A DNA stretch of 64,000 bases from Bacteroidales bacterium (lineage in GTDB: Bacteria; Bacteroidota; Bacteroidia; Bacteroidales; UBA3824): contig JAFYDK010000013.1 in assembly GCA_017544805.1 (NCBI GenBank), positions 23,475 to 87,474 of the forward strand. Direction: 5' to 3'. A program made the translations under genes and the position numbers. A model generated the notes under the pieces. It did not search any database and was not told where the DNA came from. It was given only the letters and a program-made list of their open reading frames with translations. Of this stretch, positions 26,448-35,595 are shown piece after piece; the stretch's first letter is position 1, and each line of letters opens with the position of its first letter.

Positions 26448-27277
26448 TTCTTCATTACCGCACTTTGGAAATTACAAAACAATGCGTGGAAAAGCTTATG
26501 AAACTTTTTCCGGAAAGCAAAATCGTTGTCGTTGATAATTTTAGCAATGACGGCAGTTTTGAGGTTTTGAGTACACTTTACAATGGTTTTGAAAATTTTC
26601 ATATTATTCAAAATAATCAAAATCTCGGTTTTGCAAAAGGTAACAATTCGGGTTATAGTTTCGTTAAAAGTAATTATAACGCTGATTTTGTGGTCGTTAT
26701 GAATAATGATGTTTTTATTAACGATGAAAATTTCGAGAGCAGAATTTCAGATTTTTATTCTAAACATCATTTTGCTGTTATCGGTCCTGACATTTTAACG
26801 CCGGAAAATAAGCATCAAAATCCTTTGTTGAAAGAATCGTTTTCTTCTTTTAGACTTTTTAAACAAGTGGTTATTGACAGTTTCCGTTTAATGTTTTTGA
26901 AAATCGGTTTGTTTGAAAAGAAAATTCTGAAAACTTATTCTAAATCAAGTTGTTCATATAAGAAAACGGATTTTTTGCCGCAAATTTATGAAAACTGTGT
27001 TTTGCACGGTTCATGCGTTATTTTTACTAAAAAATGGATTGAAAATGAGAGTTTTGTGTTTTTGCCCCTGACTTTTCTTTACGGTGAGGAATTCCTTTTG
27101 GCGGATTATGCTCGAAACAAAGGTTATGAAACGGGAATTTGTCCTTTTGCCCAAGTTCTTCATCTTGGGGGAAAATCCACTTTGCTTGACTTTAACGACA
27201 AGCAAAAGCAGATTTTTAAAACCAAGATGACCATTAAAGCATTTCTTTTGATTATAAAACAAAGATTTATTTGTTGA
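26432..27277 (+). CDS. Glycosyltransferase family 2 protein (rhamnosyltransferase-like)
   Basis: A 281-aa GT2 enzyme. [47 protein letters not shown] and VVMNNDVFI are the usual motifs of WbbL-type rhamnosyl- or related transferases, with N-N-D as the metal-binding triad. ATG at 26432 is chosen because the upstream in-frame codons overlap the preceding gene's end. The 3' end overlaps the convergent ribBA gene by 11 bases. Likely cytoplasmic, acting on a lipid-linked sugar. Confidence 0.9.
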   Translation: MFAYVILHYRTLEITKQCVEKLMKLFPESKIVVVDNFSNDGSFEVLSTLYNGFENFHIIQNNQNLGFAKGNNSGYSFVKSNYNADFVVVMNNDVFINDENFESRISDFYSKHHFAVIGPDILTPENKHQNPLLKESFSSFRLFKQVVIDSFRLMFLKIGLFEKKILKTYSKSSCSYKKTDFLPQIYENCVLHGSCVIFTKKWIENESFVFLPLTFLYGEEFLLADYARNKGYETGICPFAQVLHLGGKSTLLDFNDKQKQIFKTKMTIKAFLLIIKQRFIC

Positions 27278-28466
27278 TATGCAAAAGATGTCCCATGCGG
27301 TCGCGTTTTGTCAGCATATAACGCTTATTGTATTGATTTGTAGGAAATTCAATCGGAACGTTTTCTACGATTTCCAAACCGAAAGACTCCAAGCCGACAC
27401 GTTTAACAGGGTTGTTTGTTAAAAGACGTATTTTCTTAACGCCCAATTTTCTTAAAATTTCAGCACCGACACCGTAATCTCTTTCATCGGGGTCAAAACC
27501 GAGGTGAATGTTAGCATCAACGGTATCAAAACCTTCTTCTTGAAGTTTGTAGGCTTTGATTTTGTTGAAAAGTCCTATGCCTCTGCCTTCTTGATTCATA
27601 TAAAGCAAAACGCCTTTTCCGGCTTTGTTGATTTCTTCCATTGCTTTGTGAAGTTGATCTCCGCAGTCGCAGCGGAAACTGCCGAAAATATCTCCAGTTG
27701 CACATGACGAATGAACTCTTACCAAAACGGGTTCGTCCTCCTCCCATGTGCCTTTTACCAATGCTGAATGTTCCAAACCGTTGTTAAGCTGACGGAAAAC
27801 CGTCATTTTGAAATCACCGTATTTTGTCGGCATCATAACCTCGGGACTGCGCTCTACGGTTGTTTCAGTCTTCAAACGGTACGCTATTAAATCCGCTATT
27901 GAAACTATTTTCATATCGAATTTTTTTGCTACCTCTTCCAATTGAGGAAGTCTTGCCATTGTACCGTCTGGATTGAGTATTTCAATTAATGCCGCAACGG
28001 GTGAAAGTCCTGCCAGACGTGCAAAATCAACGGCTGCTTCAGTATGTCCGGCGCGTTTTAGAACACCTTTGTCTTGTGCATAAAGCGGATTGATGTGTCC
28101 CGGTCTTGCAAAACTTTCAGGCACGGAGTCTTTGTCGGCTAATGCCTTAATCGTAGCCGTTCTGTCATGAACAGAAACTCCTGTTGTGCAGCCTTCTATT
28201 TTATCGACCGTAACGGTAAATGGCGTTCCGAGTATTGACGTATTGTCTTCTACTTGTGCCGGAAGTTTCAACTCTTTTGCACGGCTTATCGTAATAGGAG
28301 CGCACAAAACACCGCGCCCGTTTTGAAGCATAAAATTAATTTTCTCTTGAGTGATAGTTTCTGCTGCCGTGATAAAATCGCCTTCGTTTTCACGGTCTTC
28401 ATCATCTACAACAATGATAATTTTGCCTTGCGCAAAATCTTTTATTGCATCTTCTATTCTGTCCAT
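27267..28466 (-). CDS. ribBA: Bifunctional DHBP synthase / GTP cyclohydrolase II
   Basis: RibBA makes both precursors of riboflavin. The N-terminal half (about residues 1-200) is 3,4-dihydroxy-2-butanone 4-phosphate synthase: [13 protein letters not shown] and [10 protein letters not shown] are the substrate and metal loops, and [14 protein letters not shown] is a later motif. The C-terminal half (about 205-399) is GTP cyclohydrolase II with zinc ligands in [20 protein letters not shown] and the active-site segment [19 protein letters not shown]. Both active sites look complete. It is the last gene of the glsA-glsB-lptF/G-ribBA operon, 19 bases after the permease gene. The rest of the riboflavin genes, except ribF at 48 kb, are elsewhere. 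Confidence 0.97.
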   Translation of the reverse strand: MDRIEDAIKDFAQGKIIIVVDDEDRENEGDFITAAETITQEKINFMLQNGRGVLCAPITISRAKELKLPAQVEDNTSILGTPFTVTVDKIEGCTTGVSVHDRTATIKALADKDSVPESFARPGHINPLYAQDKGVLKRAGHTEAAVDFARLAGLSPVAALIEILNPDGTMARLPQLEEVAKKFDMKIVSIADLIAYRLKTETTVERSPEVMMPTKYGDFKMTVFRQLNNGLEHSALVKGTWEEDEPVLVRVHSSCATGDIFGSFRCDCGDQLHKAMEEINKAGKGVLLYMNQEGRGIGLFNKIKAYKLQEEGFDTVDANIHLGFDPDERDYGVGAEILRKLGVKKIRLLTNNPVKRVGLESFGLEIVENVPIEFPTNQYNKRYMLTKRDRMGHLLHINK

Positions 28467-28485
28467 ACTATTTTAATGATGTGTG

Positions 28486-30435
28486 TTAATTTTTTTCAAC
28501 TTGTTCCGTAGCGGTTTTTTCCACAGCTTGCTTTTTCTTTTTAATGGAGGTTGCCGCCAAAATTATTGATACGGAACATATTATCACGGCAAGTATTGCA
28601 AATTTGCTCTTGAATTTGTATTTCTTGTTTAGAATAATTACTATACCTGCCAAAATTAATCCTATTATGCCGAACCCTATTGCAGCTTTTTTCATCGGTG
28701 AAAACGACAGACCAAAGGCTATGCCGCCCGCAACGTATGCAAAAACTTGAAGCGAATTTCTTACGGGATAATCTTTTTGACTGCCGTAAGTGTCTGAGAA
28801 ACGTTTTAAACCCGAGAAAAATCCTCCGATTTTCTTGAAAAATGCTGCCCAAGCCTCTTTGTTGAAAATTTGAGCATCAACAGTGGCTTTGTACGTTAAG
28901 AAAATTCCTAACGGTAATATTATAAACGAACTCAACCACATTCCTTGCCAAGGCTCCCAAACGCCTTCTCTTGCCATTTTCATTCCTGCGGTCGAAATCA
29001 TATAATAAATCAAAAACACAAGAACCGAAACCACTATCGGAAGTCCGAATCCGCCTTTCCTGATAATAGCTCCTAAAGGCGCACCGATGAAAAAGAATAT
29101 CAGACAAGCAAACGATAACGTAAATTTTTGGTGCCATGCGTTTCTGAATTTTGCAATTAAACGTTTCCTTGAAATAAAGTCCTCTTCGTTCCTTGTTATA
29201 AGTGATTGAGCTTCTGTTGCATATTCTTTGGTTTTGTTGATGACGTTTTGCTTGTCTTGTTCGCTCATGTTAGCGTAAATGGAATCCAAATCAACCGGTA
29301 TTTTCAAATCCTTGGTATCTACGGAATACACCAAATTGCGCATTGAATCTTTGTTAATGGCGATTTTTAACTTTATGATGGAATCCTCGTACTTGTAGGC
29401 AGAGTCCTGTTTAGCATATTCCTCCGCAGAAAGCTCGTCAGGATTCAAAAAATCATGGCTTTGAGACTGAATGCGAGGTTTATTAACACGGGTTCTTAAA
29501 ATGCTGTCCTTAAATTCTTTGTCGCGGTGTGTTGCTCTTTTAAGATAATAATGTGATGTCAGGTTTTCTGACATATCCTCTGTTCTGCGGTTATAGATGT
29601 TTTGAAGCGAGTCGGTACTCCTTGTCAGACGGAAAATGTCCTGAACTTGATAGGAATTTCTGAAAAGACTTTCGTCGCTGCGGTTAAAATCAAAACCCGA
29701 AAGGTTGAAAAGAAACGTCTGCTTTTTAAAAACGTCCTTGCGGAAAGGATATTTCTTTTCAGTGCCGTTGGTGCGGTTGTCCATTTCGTCGTAACTGATG
29801 CCGTTATAAAGCGTTACAAGCATATATCTGCCGTCTGCAGTCATCGTCATCGAACCCGAATCGGCTACCGTTACGCTTTTGCAGCCTTTATCTTTGGTAT
29901 GGTCGTAAACAATAAAATCATACATCATGTTGGTTTTCGGATTCTTCTTCGAGACCCTGATGCTGAAATTCTGAATGTCATTGTTGAAAATGCCGGGCTT
30001 GATGTTCATCTCCGGCCGTTGAGACTGAATACTGTAAATCAACGCCCTAAATTTTAAATTGGCATACGGAATTATATCGTTAGCAATAAAAAACGCTCCT
30101 ATACTGATAATTAGCGTCAGAATTATAAGCGGAGTCATTGTTCTTTGAAGCGAAATTCCAGAGGCTTTGATTGCCGTTAATTCAAATTTTTCGCCCAAAT
30201 TGCCGAAAGTCATAATCGAGGCTAATAAGATTGCAAGCGGCAGTGCCATCGGTATAAGACTTATTGAGGCTAATCCCAAAAACTCTGCTATGACAGAACT
30301 TTCAAGTCCTTTGCCGACCAAATCGTCAATGTATTTCCAAAGAAATTGCATAAGGAGCACAAATAGCGAAATAAAAAATGTCGCTATTAACGGTCCGAAA
30401 TACGATTTGAGCAAAAAAATGTCTAATTTTTTCAT
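28486..30435 (-). CDS. LptF/LptG family LPS export permease (YjgP/YjgQ)
   Basis: A 649-aa permease of the LPS transport ABC system that extracts lipopolysaccharide from the inner membrane. Three membrane segments lie in the first 130 residues (starting MKKLDIFLLKSYFGPLIATF, with SFELTAIKASGISL-like sequence at about 85-98), then a long periplasmic region (about 140-425), then further membrane segments (about 440-535 and 575-630). The family is usually 360-400 aa; Bacteroidota members are longer in the periplasmic part and at the C-terminus, as here. The ATG overlaps the glsB stop by 4 bases. Whether it is LptF or LptG cannot be decided. Confidence 0.88.
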   Translation of the reverse strand: MKKLDIFLLKSYFGPLIATFFISLFVLLMQFLWKYIDDLVGKGLESSVIAEFLGLASISLIPMALPLAILLASIMTFGNLGEKFELTAIKASGISLQRTMTPLIILTLIISIGAFFIANDIIPYANLKFRALIYSIQSQRPEMNIKPGIFNNDIQNFSIRVSKKNPKTNMMYDFIVYDHTKDKGCKSVTVADSGSMTMTADGRYMLVTLYNGISYDEMDNRTNGTEKKYPFRKDVFKKQTFLFNLSGFDFNRSDESLFRNSYQVQDIFRLTRSTDSLQNIYNRRTEDMSENLTSHYYLKRATHRDKEFKDSILRTRVNKPRIQSQSHDFLNPDELSAEEYAKQDSAYKYEDSIIKLKIAINKDSMRNLVYSVDTKDLKIPVDLDSIYANMSEQDKQNVINKTKEYATEAQSLITRNEEDFISRKRLIAKFRNAWHQKFTLSFACLIFFFIGAPLGAIIRKGGFGLPIVVSVLVFLIYYMISTAGMKMAREGVWEPWQGMWLSSFIILPLGIFLTYKATVDAQIFNKEAWAAFFKKIGGFFSGLKRFSDTYGSQKDYPVRNSLQVFAYVAGGIAFGLSFSPMKKAAIGFGIIGLILAGIVIILNKKYKFKSKFAILAVIICSVSIILAATSIKKKKQAVEKTATEQVEKN

Positions 30436-31367
30436 ATTTTAGAATAAGTATCCAAATGCCTTGCTTTTTTTTCGGGGAAAACATCTTCTACGTTGATAAG
30501 TATTCCTGTTTCTTCAACGCCGCCAAAATACGGATTTACTGCTGTTCCGAAAACTTTCATCGTAGAAGAAAGGTTCATGTAAGCGTTTACCAACGGCGGA
30601 ATGTTCTCTCCTAAAGAACGAACTAACTGATTGAGTATCTTGAAGTCCTGTTTGAAATTTTCTCCCGAAAAAGTCTTTTTGATAATTTCAAAATCTATGT
30701 TCCTTTTTATAGGATTTTCGGTGTAAACAAGTCCTTCCTTGTCCTTAAAATATAAATCCAAAAAGCCTAAAATATAATCTCTTGCCTCTTGATTGAAAGA
30801 AGGATACATTGTAACTTTTCCGAAAAAATATTTTATATGGTCTTCCCTTTCTCGGTAAATAGCACCAAGACCGTCCCAAAGATTGTCCAATGCAAAAATG
30901 GCAAGCCTTGAGTTTTGTTTGCTCTGAAACTTCGGCTGAATGAAACTCCTGCCAAGTTCTATGGTTTTGGGCATATACTCTTTAATAAACTTGTCTGAAA
31001 ACTTAAAAATTTCAGCTGTCGAGAGTTCTGGCTGTCCGTTTGGACGGAACTCAACGTTGCAACTCAAATCTTTGAAACGGTAGCCTCCGAGTATTTCTTG
31101 GTTTTCCTCGTTCCAAACAATCAACTGCTGATACGGAAACTCACAAGTATCAGCCTCGTCAATGTCAGTTTTTTTGCCGACTCCGCCGCCTGAATCCCTA
31201 AATGAAATTTCTCTCAATCTGCCTACTTCCTGCATAAGGTACGGCGAATTATGTGAGTCGAAAACATAAACTTTGTTGCCTCCGTAATTTGTGGGGCGTA
31301 AAAATTTATCTTCCGTAAGTTCCTTTTTTAGAAAGTTTTTTTCTATCGGTGCAATTATATCTTCCAT
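30432..31367 (-). CDS. glsB: Glycine lipid N-acyltransferase GlsB-like (GNAT/hemolysin family)
   Basis: A 311-aa acyltransferase of the OlsB/hemolysin-like GNAT family. In Bacteroides, GlsB attaches a 3-hydroxy fatty acid to glycine to give commendamide. Family marks include QQLIVWNEENQEILGGYRF, YMPKTIELGRSFIQPKFQ (the conserved ELGRS) and LAIFALDNLWDGLGA. It lies 10 bases downstream of a PlsC-like gene, the same pairing as glsB and glsA in Bacteroides thetaiotaomicron, although the order differs. Function is inferred from family and pairing; an ornithine-lipid or other amino-acid acylation role is possible. It overlaps lptF/G by 4 bases. Confidence 0.75.
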   Translation of the reverse strand: MEDIIAPIEKNFLKKELTEDKFLRPTNYGGNKVYVFDSHNSPYLMQEVGRLREISFRDSGGGVGKKTDIDEADTCEFPYQQLIVWNEENQEILGGYRFKDLSCNVEFRPNGQPELSTAEIFKFSDKFIKEYMPKTIELGRSFIQPKFQSKQNSRLAIFALDNLWDGLGAIYREREDHIKYFFGKVTMYPSFNQEARDYILGFLDLYFKDKEGLVYTENPIKRNIDFEIIKKTFSGENFKQDFKILNQLVRSLGENIPPLVNAYMNLSSTMKVFGTAVNPYFGGVEETGILINVEDVFPEKKARHLDTYSKI

Positions 31368-31377
31368 CTCTCTTGTT

Positions 31378-32208
31378 TTATCTTTTTATGCTTGGGGCCA
31401 AAGCGTAAGTTCTTTCTCTAACAAGATTTACTCTATCTTGCGGAGTTTTCTCTTTTGCTAATTCCTCAGCCCTAACGGGTGTGCCAAAGTACAAATTTAT
31501 CGGTTTGTCGTGATATTTAAATACTTCTGAGGGCAACAAAATCAATTCGTAATTGAATTTTATGCCGATTTTCTTTCTGATTAATGCAGTATTATAAAAA
31601 AAACTGCTGTTTAACGCATCAACAAAAACTGGTACTATGGGCAAAGAGTATTTTACGGATTTTTCAATAAAATTCTTTTTCCATTGTAAATCCTGAATCT
31701 TCCCGTCAATCTTCCTTGAAACCAAACCCGCAGGAAAAATACAGATATTCTCTTTTGAAGAATATAAGTTTTCAATGTTTTCAAAAATCTCCGGCGTATT
31801 GTGTCCGTAAACATTAACACCGCAAAAAACCTCTTTTAAGTTTTCGATGTTCAACAAAAGCTCGTTTACTATGCCTTTGGTCTTGCCGAAATGCTTGCTC
31901 ACGGCACTTATTACCGCCAAACCGTCAATGCCGCCCAGGGGATGATTGGCTACAAAAACCATTTTGCCTTGGTTTTTTATGTTTTCCAAACCGTGACAGA
32001 GAATTTCTACATTGAAATCTTTGAATACTGCATCTATAAAATCAACGCCGTGAAAGCCTCCGTACAAATTCAAAAGGCGGTTGATTTTGTTTTGACAAAT
32101 AATTTTTTCCAATGCGGAAACCGCAAAATGCGGCAACCTATTATAAAGTTTCGGATTCTTGTTCTTTATAATAGTTTCAATGTCAATGATTTTTCTATAT
32201 TTTTCCAA
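31378..32208 (-). CDS. glsA: Glycine lipid O-acyltransferase GlsA-like (PlsC family)
   Basis: A 276-aa membrane-associated acyltransferase. The active-site motif reads VFVANHPLGGIDGLAVI, the PlsC-type His/Asp pair in the spacing usual for the OlsA/GlsA group, and IFPAGLVSRK corresponds to the second phosphate/acyl-acceptor motif. GlsA adds a second fatty acid to the N-acyl glycine made by GlsB. Start: the only plausible codon is a TTG at 32208; the frame has a stop shortly upstream and no ATG in the first 40 residues. A consensus promoter lies 31 bases upstream. First gene of the operon with glsB, lptF/G and ribBA. Confidence 0.75.
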   Translation of the reverse strand: MEKYRKIIDIETIIKNKNPKLYNRLPHFAVSALEKIICQNKINRLLNLYGGFHGVDFIDAVFKDFNVEILCHGLENIKNQGKMVFVANHPLGGIDGLAVISAVSKHFGKTKGIVNELLLNIENLKEVFCGVNVYGHNTPEIFENIENLYSSKENICIFPAGLVSRKIDGKIQDLQWKKNFIEKSVKYSLPIVPVFVDALNSSFFYNTALIRKKIGIKFNYELILLPSEVFKYHDKPINLYFGTPVRAEELAKEKTPQDRVNLVRERTYALAPSIKR

Positions 32209-32238
32209 TCTGCGTTCGGATTTCTATTTTTTAGACTA

Positions 32239-32271
32239 CAAAGGTAAAAATTTTTTTTTGAATGTATCAAA
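32239..32271 (-). promoter_or_regulatory. Promoter for the glsA-glsB-lptF/G-ribBA operon
   Basis: Read on the minus strand: TTTG (32271-32268), 21 bases, TACCTTTG (32246-32239), a full match to the Bacteroidota consensus. Confidence 0.65.
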
Positions 32272-32312
32272 CAATTTTTCTTAACAAGATAAAAAAATGG
32301 ATTCTCCATGAT

Positions 32313-32352
32313 AAAAAAACGGACTGCCGCTTTGAAAAAAAACGTCAGCCCG
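32313..32352 (-). terminator. Intrinsic terminator of leuB
   Basis: On the minus strand CGGGCTG pairs with CAGTCCG (one G-T), with an inner T-rich loop, and is followed by a run of seven T. It lies about 35 bases after the leuB stop codon. Confidence 0.75.
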
Positions 32353-32386
32353 CATAAAAAAACAAAGTAATGTTATGGGAAAGTTT

Positions 32387-33454
32387 TTATTTCGTGTTAA
32401 GAATAGCCTTTTCGATATAATCGCCGACTTCTTTCGTGCCGTATGCTTTACCTTCAGCGATGTCTTCTGTGCGGATACCGTCAAGGAGAGCTTTGTTTAC
32501 GGCATCAGTAACGATTTGAGCCTCTTCTTTCAAACCGAATCCTGTTTCCAAAAGCATAGCAGCCGAAAGAATTGCAGCCATCGGGTTAGCGATGTTTTTG
32601 CCTGCCGCTTGAGGATATGAGCCGTGAATAGGTTCAAAGAGTGATGTGTAAACACCGATTGACGCACTCGGCATCAAGCCCATACTTCCGGTGATAACAG
32701 AAGCCTCGTCCGTTAAAATGTCGCCGAAAGTGTTTTCTGTTACCATAACGTCGAAATCTTTCGGTGTCGTAACAATTCTCATTGAGGCATTATCTACAAA
32801 CATATATGAAGTTTCTACTTCGGGATAATCTTTACTGATTCTCTGAGCTGTTTCCCTCCATAGTCTTGAAGATGCCAAAACGTTTGCCTTATCAACAACT
32901 AAAAGTTTTTTTCTGCGTTTCAAAGAAAGTTCGTAAGCGCATTTCAAAATTCTTTCAATCTCATAAACCGAATAAAGGTTTGTATCGAAAGCTGATTTGC
33001 CGTCTTCCGTGCGGCCTTTCATGCCGAAATACATTCCGCCGGTAAGTTCCCTTACTACAACGAAATCTGCACCGTCAACGATTTCTTTTTTTATCGGTGA
33101 TTTGTGGATAAGGGCAGGAAAAGTATAAATAGGACGGATATTAGCAAAAAGTTCAAGGCGTTTTCTGATAGCTAAAAGTCCTTGTTCGGGACGAACTTTT
33201 GCGTTCGGGTCGTTATCGTATTTAGGAGAACCGAATGCACCGAAAAGTACTGCATCAGATTTTTTACAAATATCAACCGTTTCATCGGGCATCGGATTGC
33301 CGCAGGCGTCAATCGCTGCTGCTCCGCCCAATACCGGAACGTATGTGAATTTATGACCTCTGATTTTTTCTATTGCCTGAAGTGCTTTTTGCGCTTCAGC
33401 AATTACCTCGGGACCTATGCCGTCGCCAGGTAACACTGCTATTTGTTTGTTCAT
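32387..33454 (-). CDS. leuB: 3-isopropylmalate dehydrogenase
   Basis: LeuB oxidises and decarboxylates 3-isopropylmalate in leucine synthesis, with NAD. The 355-aa sequence has the family start [17 protein letters not shown], the GSPKYD and [20 protein letters not shown] segments with the substrate-binding Arg residues, and [20 protein letters not shown] and [18 protein letters not shown] near the cofactor and metal sites. The length is normal. No leuA or leuCD is in the window. It has its own promoter in the 43-bp repeat at 33479-33521 and its own terminator, so it is a single-gene unit between the lipid operon and the accessory block. Confidence 0.96.
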   Translation of the reverse strand: MNKQIAVLPGDGIGPEVIAEAQKALQAIEKIRGHKFTYVPVLGGAAAIDACGNPMPDETVDICKKSDAVLFGAFGSPKYDNDPNAKVRPEQGLLAIRKRLELFANIRPIYTFPALIHKSPIKKEIVDGADFVVVRELTGGMYFGMKGRTEDGKSAFDTNLYSVYEIERILKCAYELSLKRRKKLLVVDKANVLASSRLWRETAQRISKDYPEVETSYMFVDNASMRIVTTPKDFDVMVTENTFGDILTDEASVITGSMGLMPSASIGVYTSLFEPIHGSYPQAAGKNIANPMAAILSAAMLLETGFGLKEEAQIVTDAVNKALLDGIRTEDIAEGKAYGTKEVGDYIEKAILNTK

Positions 33455-33478
33455 TTTCGTATTAGAATTTGAAATATT

Positions 33479-33521
33479 ATTTTGCGCAAATTTAATTATA
33501 AAAATCTATTTTTCAAAGTTT
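33479..33521 (-). repeat. 43-bp direct repeat, copy 1, carrying the leuB promoter
   Basis: Exact copy of 35540-35582. Read on the minus strand it holds TTTG (33517-33514), 19 bases, TAAATTTG (33494-33487), a perfect Bacteroidota promoter placed 33 bases before leuB. It begins 2 bases beyond the stop of the unit 3 propeller gene. Confidence 0.9.
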
Positions 33522-33523
33522 TT

Positions 33524-34689
33524 TTATTCGCAAATTATTCTGGGTGGTTTTATTTCCGGACAAGGTGATTGTTCTCCGCATTGGTATTGAGAAAACCAAT
33601 CAGCCAAAAAGTCTTGCGCCCATGGTCCGTATTCTGAGTCAAAAGTTAAAAATTCCTCGACTTTATCAGTTTTTGATGTTATTTTGTACATTTTATTAAT
33701 GGCGTGATATATTATATATATATTCCCGTCGTAACCGTAAAACATATCGTTATATACAAAATATAATGATTTACTATTATAATTAGAATATAGTATATTA
33801 ATATTTTCGTAATCGGGAGTACCGTTAATAATATTAACAGACATGACTTCTATTAAATTTCTGAGATCTTTTGTTTCTGTTTTACAGAAGTAGTATATTT
33901 TACTATTATCACGGGAAATTATGGAATTAAGGATGTATGTATATGCAACCTCTTGGCGTGCATGAAGTATTAGTTCACTTTTCCTTACAAAATTACCTGT
34001 TTGCCTGTCAAAATCGCCGTAGCAAACAATACTGTCGTATAGAAAATTAGCAGTATAATGTTTACAATCGCTTGATAAATGTATTTTTATATCGTGATTA
34101 TTGGGATTGTTAATTTTTCTGTCAATATTAATAATCTCCTTAAACTCAACGCCTGAATTTGTTATCAGATATTTGTATATAATATCACTATCGTAAAATA
34201 TCAGCCAAATATCGTTGCAATTGGAATGATGCACTAAAATCCGATCAAATAAGAAAAAATTCTTTTCATTATTCAATTCGTTTAATGAATGAACTTTTTC
34301 AACTATTTTTTTTTTATTATATCAATTAGTACATATTGTTTACCTCTAAATAAATAAACCATTTTATTATCTATAGGTGAAGGTACGAAAAATGTATTGT
34401 TGTGATCTTTAAATATATTATTTAGATCTTCTATTTGTTCATTATTTCCGTCGTATAATATATCAAATTTTTCTATCAATTGAATTTTTCCGTCGGAATC
34501 AGTGTATAAGTGAGAACAGAATATGTCATCTTTTGCTTCGGGTTTTACAGGTTTTTTATTAAAATCAATAATATAATTACCTATACTCCAAATCGAAACG
34601 TGTTTGGATTGTGCAAATGTATATTGAAAAAAAATATTGAGGATTATAAAAATCCCCAATATTTTAAATATTAATCTTCTTCTTCCCAT
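33524..34689 (-). pseudogene. Unit 3 secreted beta-propeller-like protein, split at an A10 tract
   Basis: Two adjoining frames form one gene. The first (34689-34303, 128 aa) has a signal peptide (ILGIFIILNIFFQYTFAQ) and then SIWSIGNYIIDFNKK, matching the starts of the two other propeller proteins (NNWTIGNNNLIFDSE and WPTRNYILKFNKI). It ends at a stop directly after ten A on the coding strand (34306-34315). The second frame (to 33524, about 250 aa) continues without its own good start; one more A would join it to the first. It has repeated YYF/KIYYFCKTE beta patterns and ends PPRIICE. The start overlaps the lipoprotein gene by 19 bases. Either a decayed gene, a slippage-switched gene, or a sequencing error in a homopolymer. 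Confidence 0.7.
34306..34315. repeat. Homopolymer tract T10 (A10 on the coding strand)
   Basis: Ten identical bases at the exact point where the unit 3 propeller frame breaks. Eleven or eight bases would restore the full frame. Confidence 0.9.
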
Positions 34690-35513
34690 TGTTCTAAAGT
34701 TAAGGTTCTCATTAAACGTATTCTACAAAGTTCATTGGGATTATTTGATATATATAATGTCATTTTCCAATCCCTATTATCAATGCCAGGTAACATTACG
34801 GACATACCATATTTTTCTGTATTTTCATGTTTATACACGTCTGCGTCAATCCACATTCTTTTAGTCAGAGTTTCTTCTCCTTCCATTTTTTGACAATAAT
34901 TATAAAAATCTAAGTCCTTTTTGAACATATTGAATTGTAATTCATAATCTGCATCTGCGGGATCTGTATACATTGAATACAAATCATTAAAATCTTTTTC
35001 TGTAGGCAATCTAAATCCTTTTGCTTTCATATTATCGGGCAATCTGTAATGTCTTATATTAGTTTTAGATTTAGCAATTGGAAAATCCTCCGGCTTCATT
35101 TTATTTAAATCAACATCCCATTTGTAGAAATAGCCGTATTTCGTACCTTCCGGATCAAGTCCGCATATCGTATATCCATTTATGCAATTACTATGTAAAT
35201 ATTCAACAAACCATTCTTGAATAATTTTCGTATCAGCACTCATTAATTTTAGGGTTTTATATGTACATCCTCCTTTTCCATTACGGTCATAAAAAAAAAC
35301 AGAACTTTCTTCGGCATAATGCATTTTTTTAGATACACATTTCCTTGTTGTGTCAAAGTTTAAGTATCTGACAATACTATCACAAGATGTTGTGGATTCG
35401 ATACTATTATTAAATAAATTTGTTTCTGTGTCAATTTCTCTTTGACACGCAGTACCATACAGCATCGCAGATATAAATATTGCGAATGCTAAAAAAATAC
35501 AAGTTTTTTTCAT
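34671..35513 (-). CDS. Unit 3 FISUMP-like lipoprotein
   Basis: A 280-aa lipoprotein; the signal peptide ends MLYGTACQRE with Cys 23 as the lipid site. The C-terminal two thirds resemble the Fibrobacter succinogenes major paralogous (FISUMP) domain: a YFYKWDVDLNKM segment in the place of GRLYTW, then MKAKGFRLPTEKDFNDLY, the family GxRLPT motif. The C-terminal SVRC-like strand is replaced by ELCRIRLMRTL. It is the most diverged of the three lipoproteins in this block and shares no signal-peptide sequence with them. Its promoter is in the second copy of the 43-bp repeat. It overlaps its propeller partner by 19 bases. Role unknown; likely surface- or periplasm-facing. Confidence 0.72.
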   Translation of the reverse strand: MKKTCIFLAFAIFISAMLYGTACQREIDTETNLFNNSIESTTSCDSIVRYLNFDTTRKCVSKKMHYAEESSVFFYDRNGKGGCTYKTLKLMSADTKIIQEWFVEYLHSNCINGYTICGLDPEGTKYGYFYKWDVDLNKMKPEDFPIAKSKTNIRHYRLPDNMKAKGFRLPTEKDFNDLYSMYTDPADADYELQFNMFKKDLDFYNYCQKMEGEETLTKRMWIDADVYKHENTEKYGMSVMLPGIDNRDWKMTLYISNNPNELCRIRLMRTLTLEQWEEED

Positions 35514-35539
35514 TATATTTGGGTATTAAATTAATAATA

Positions 35540-35582
35540 ATTTTGCGCAAATTTAATTATAAAAATCTATTTTTCAAAGTTT
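35540..35582 (-). repeat. 43-bp direct repeat, copy 2, with promoter for the unit 3 lipoprotein
   Basis: Identical to 33479-33521. On the minus strand TTTG (35578-35575), 19 bases, TAAATTTG (35555-35548). It lies 26 bases before the lipoprotein ATG and 13 bases after the stop of the unit 2 propeller gene. The two copies enclose unit 3 exactly. Confidence 0.9.
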
Positions 35583-35595
35583 AAATTAGAAAAAG

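Noticed and set aside
27267..28500. FMN riboswitch before ribBA
   Set aside because: The gap to the upstream operon gene is only 19 bases, too short for the aptamer.
29602..30057. 151-codon open frame opposite lptF/G
   Set aside because: Antisense to a well-supported coding region; no recognisable protein features and codon use mirrors the opposite strand.
33479..35582. Insertion sequence or integrative element around unit 3
   Set aside because: No transposase or integrase and no inverted terminal repeats; the 43-bp repeats are direct and contain a promoter.
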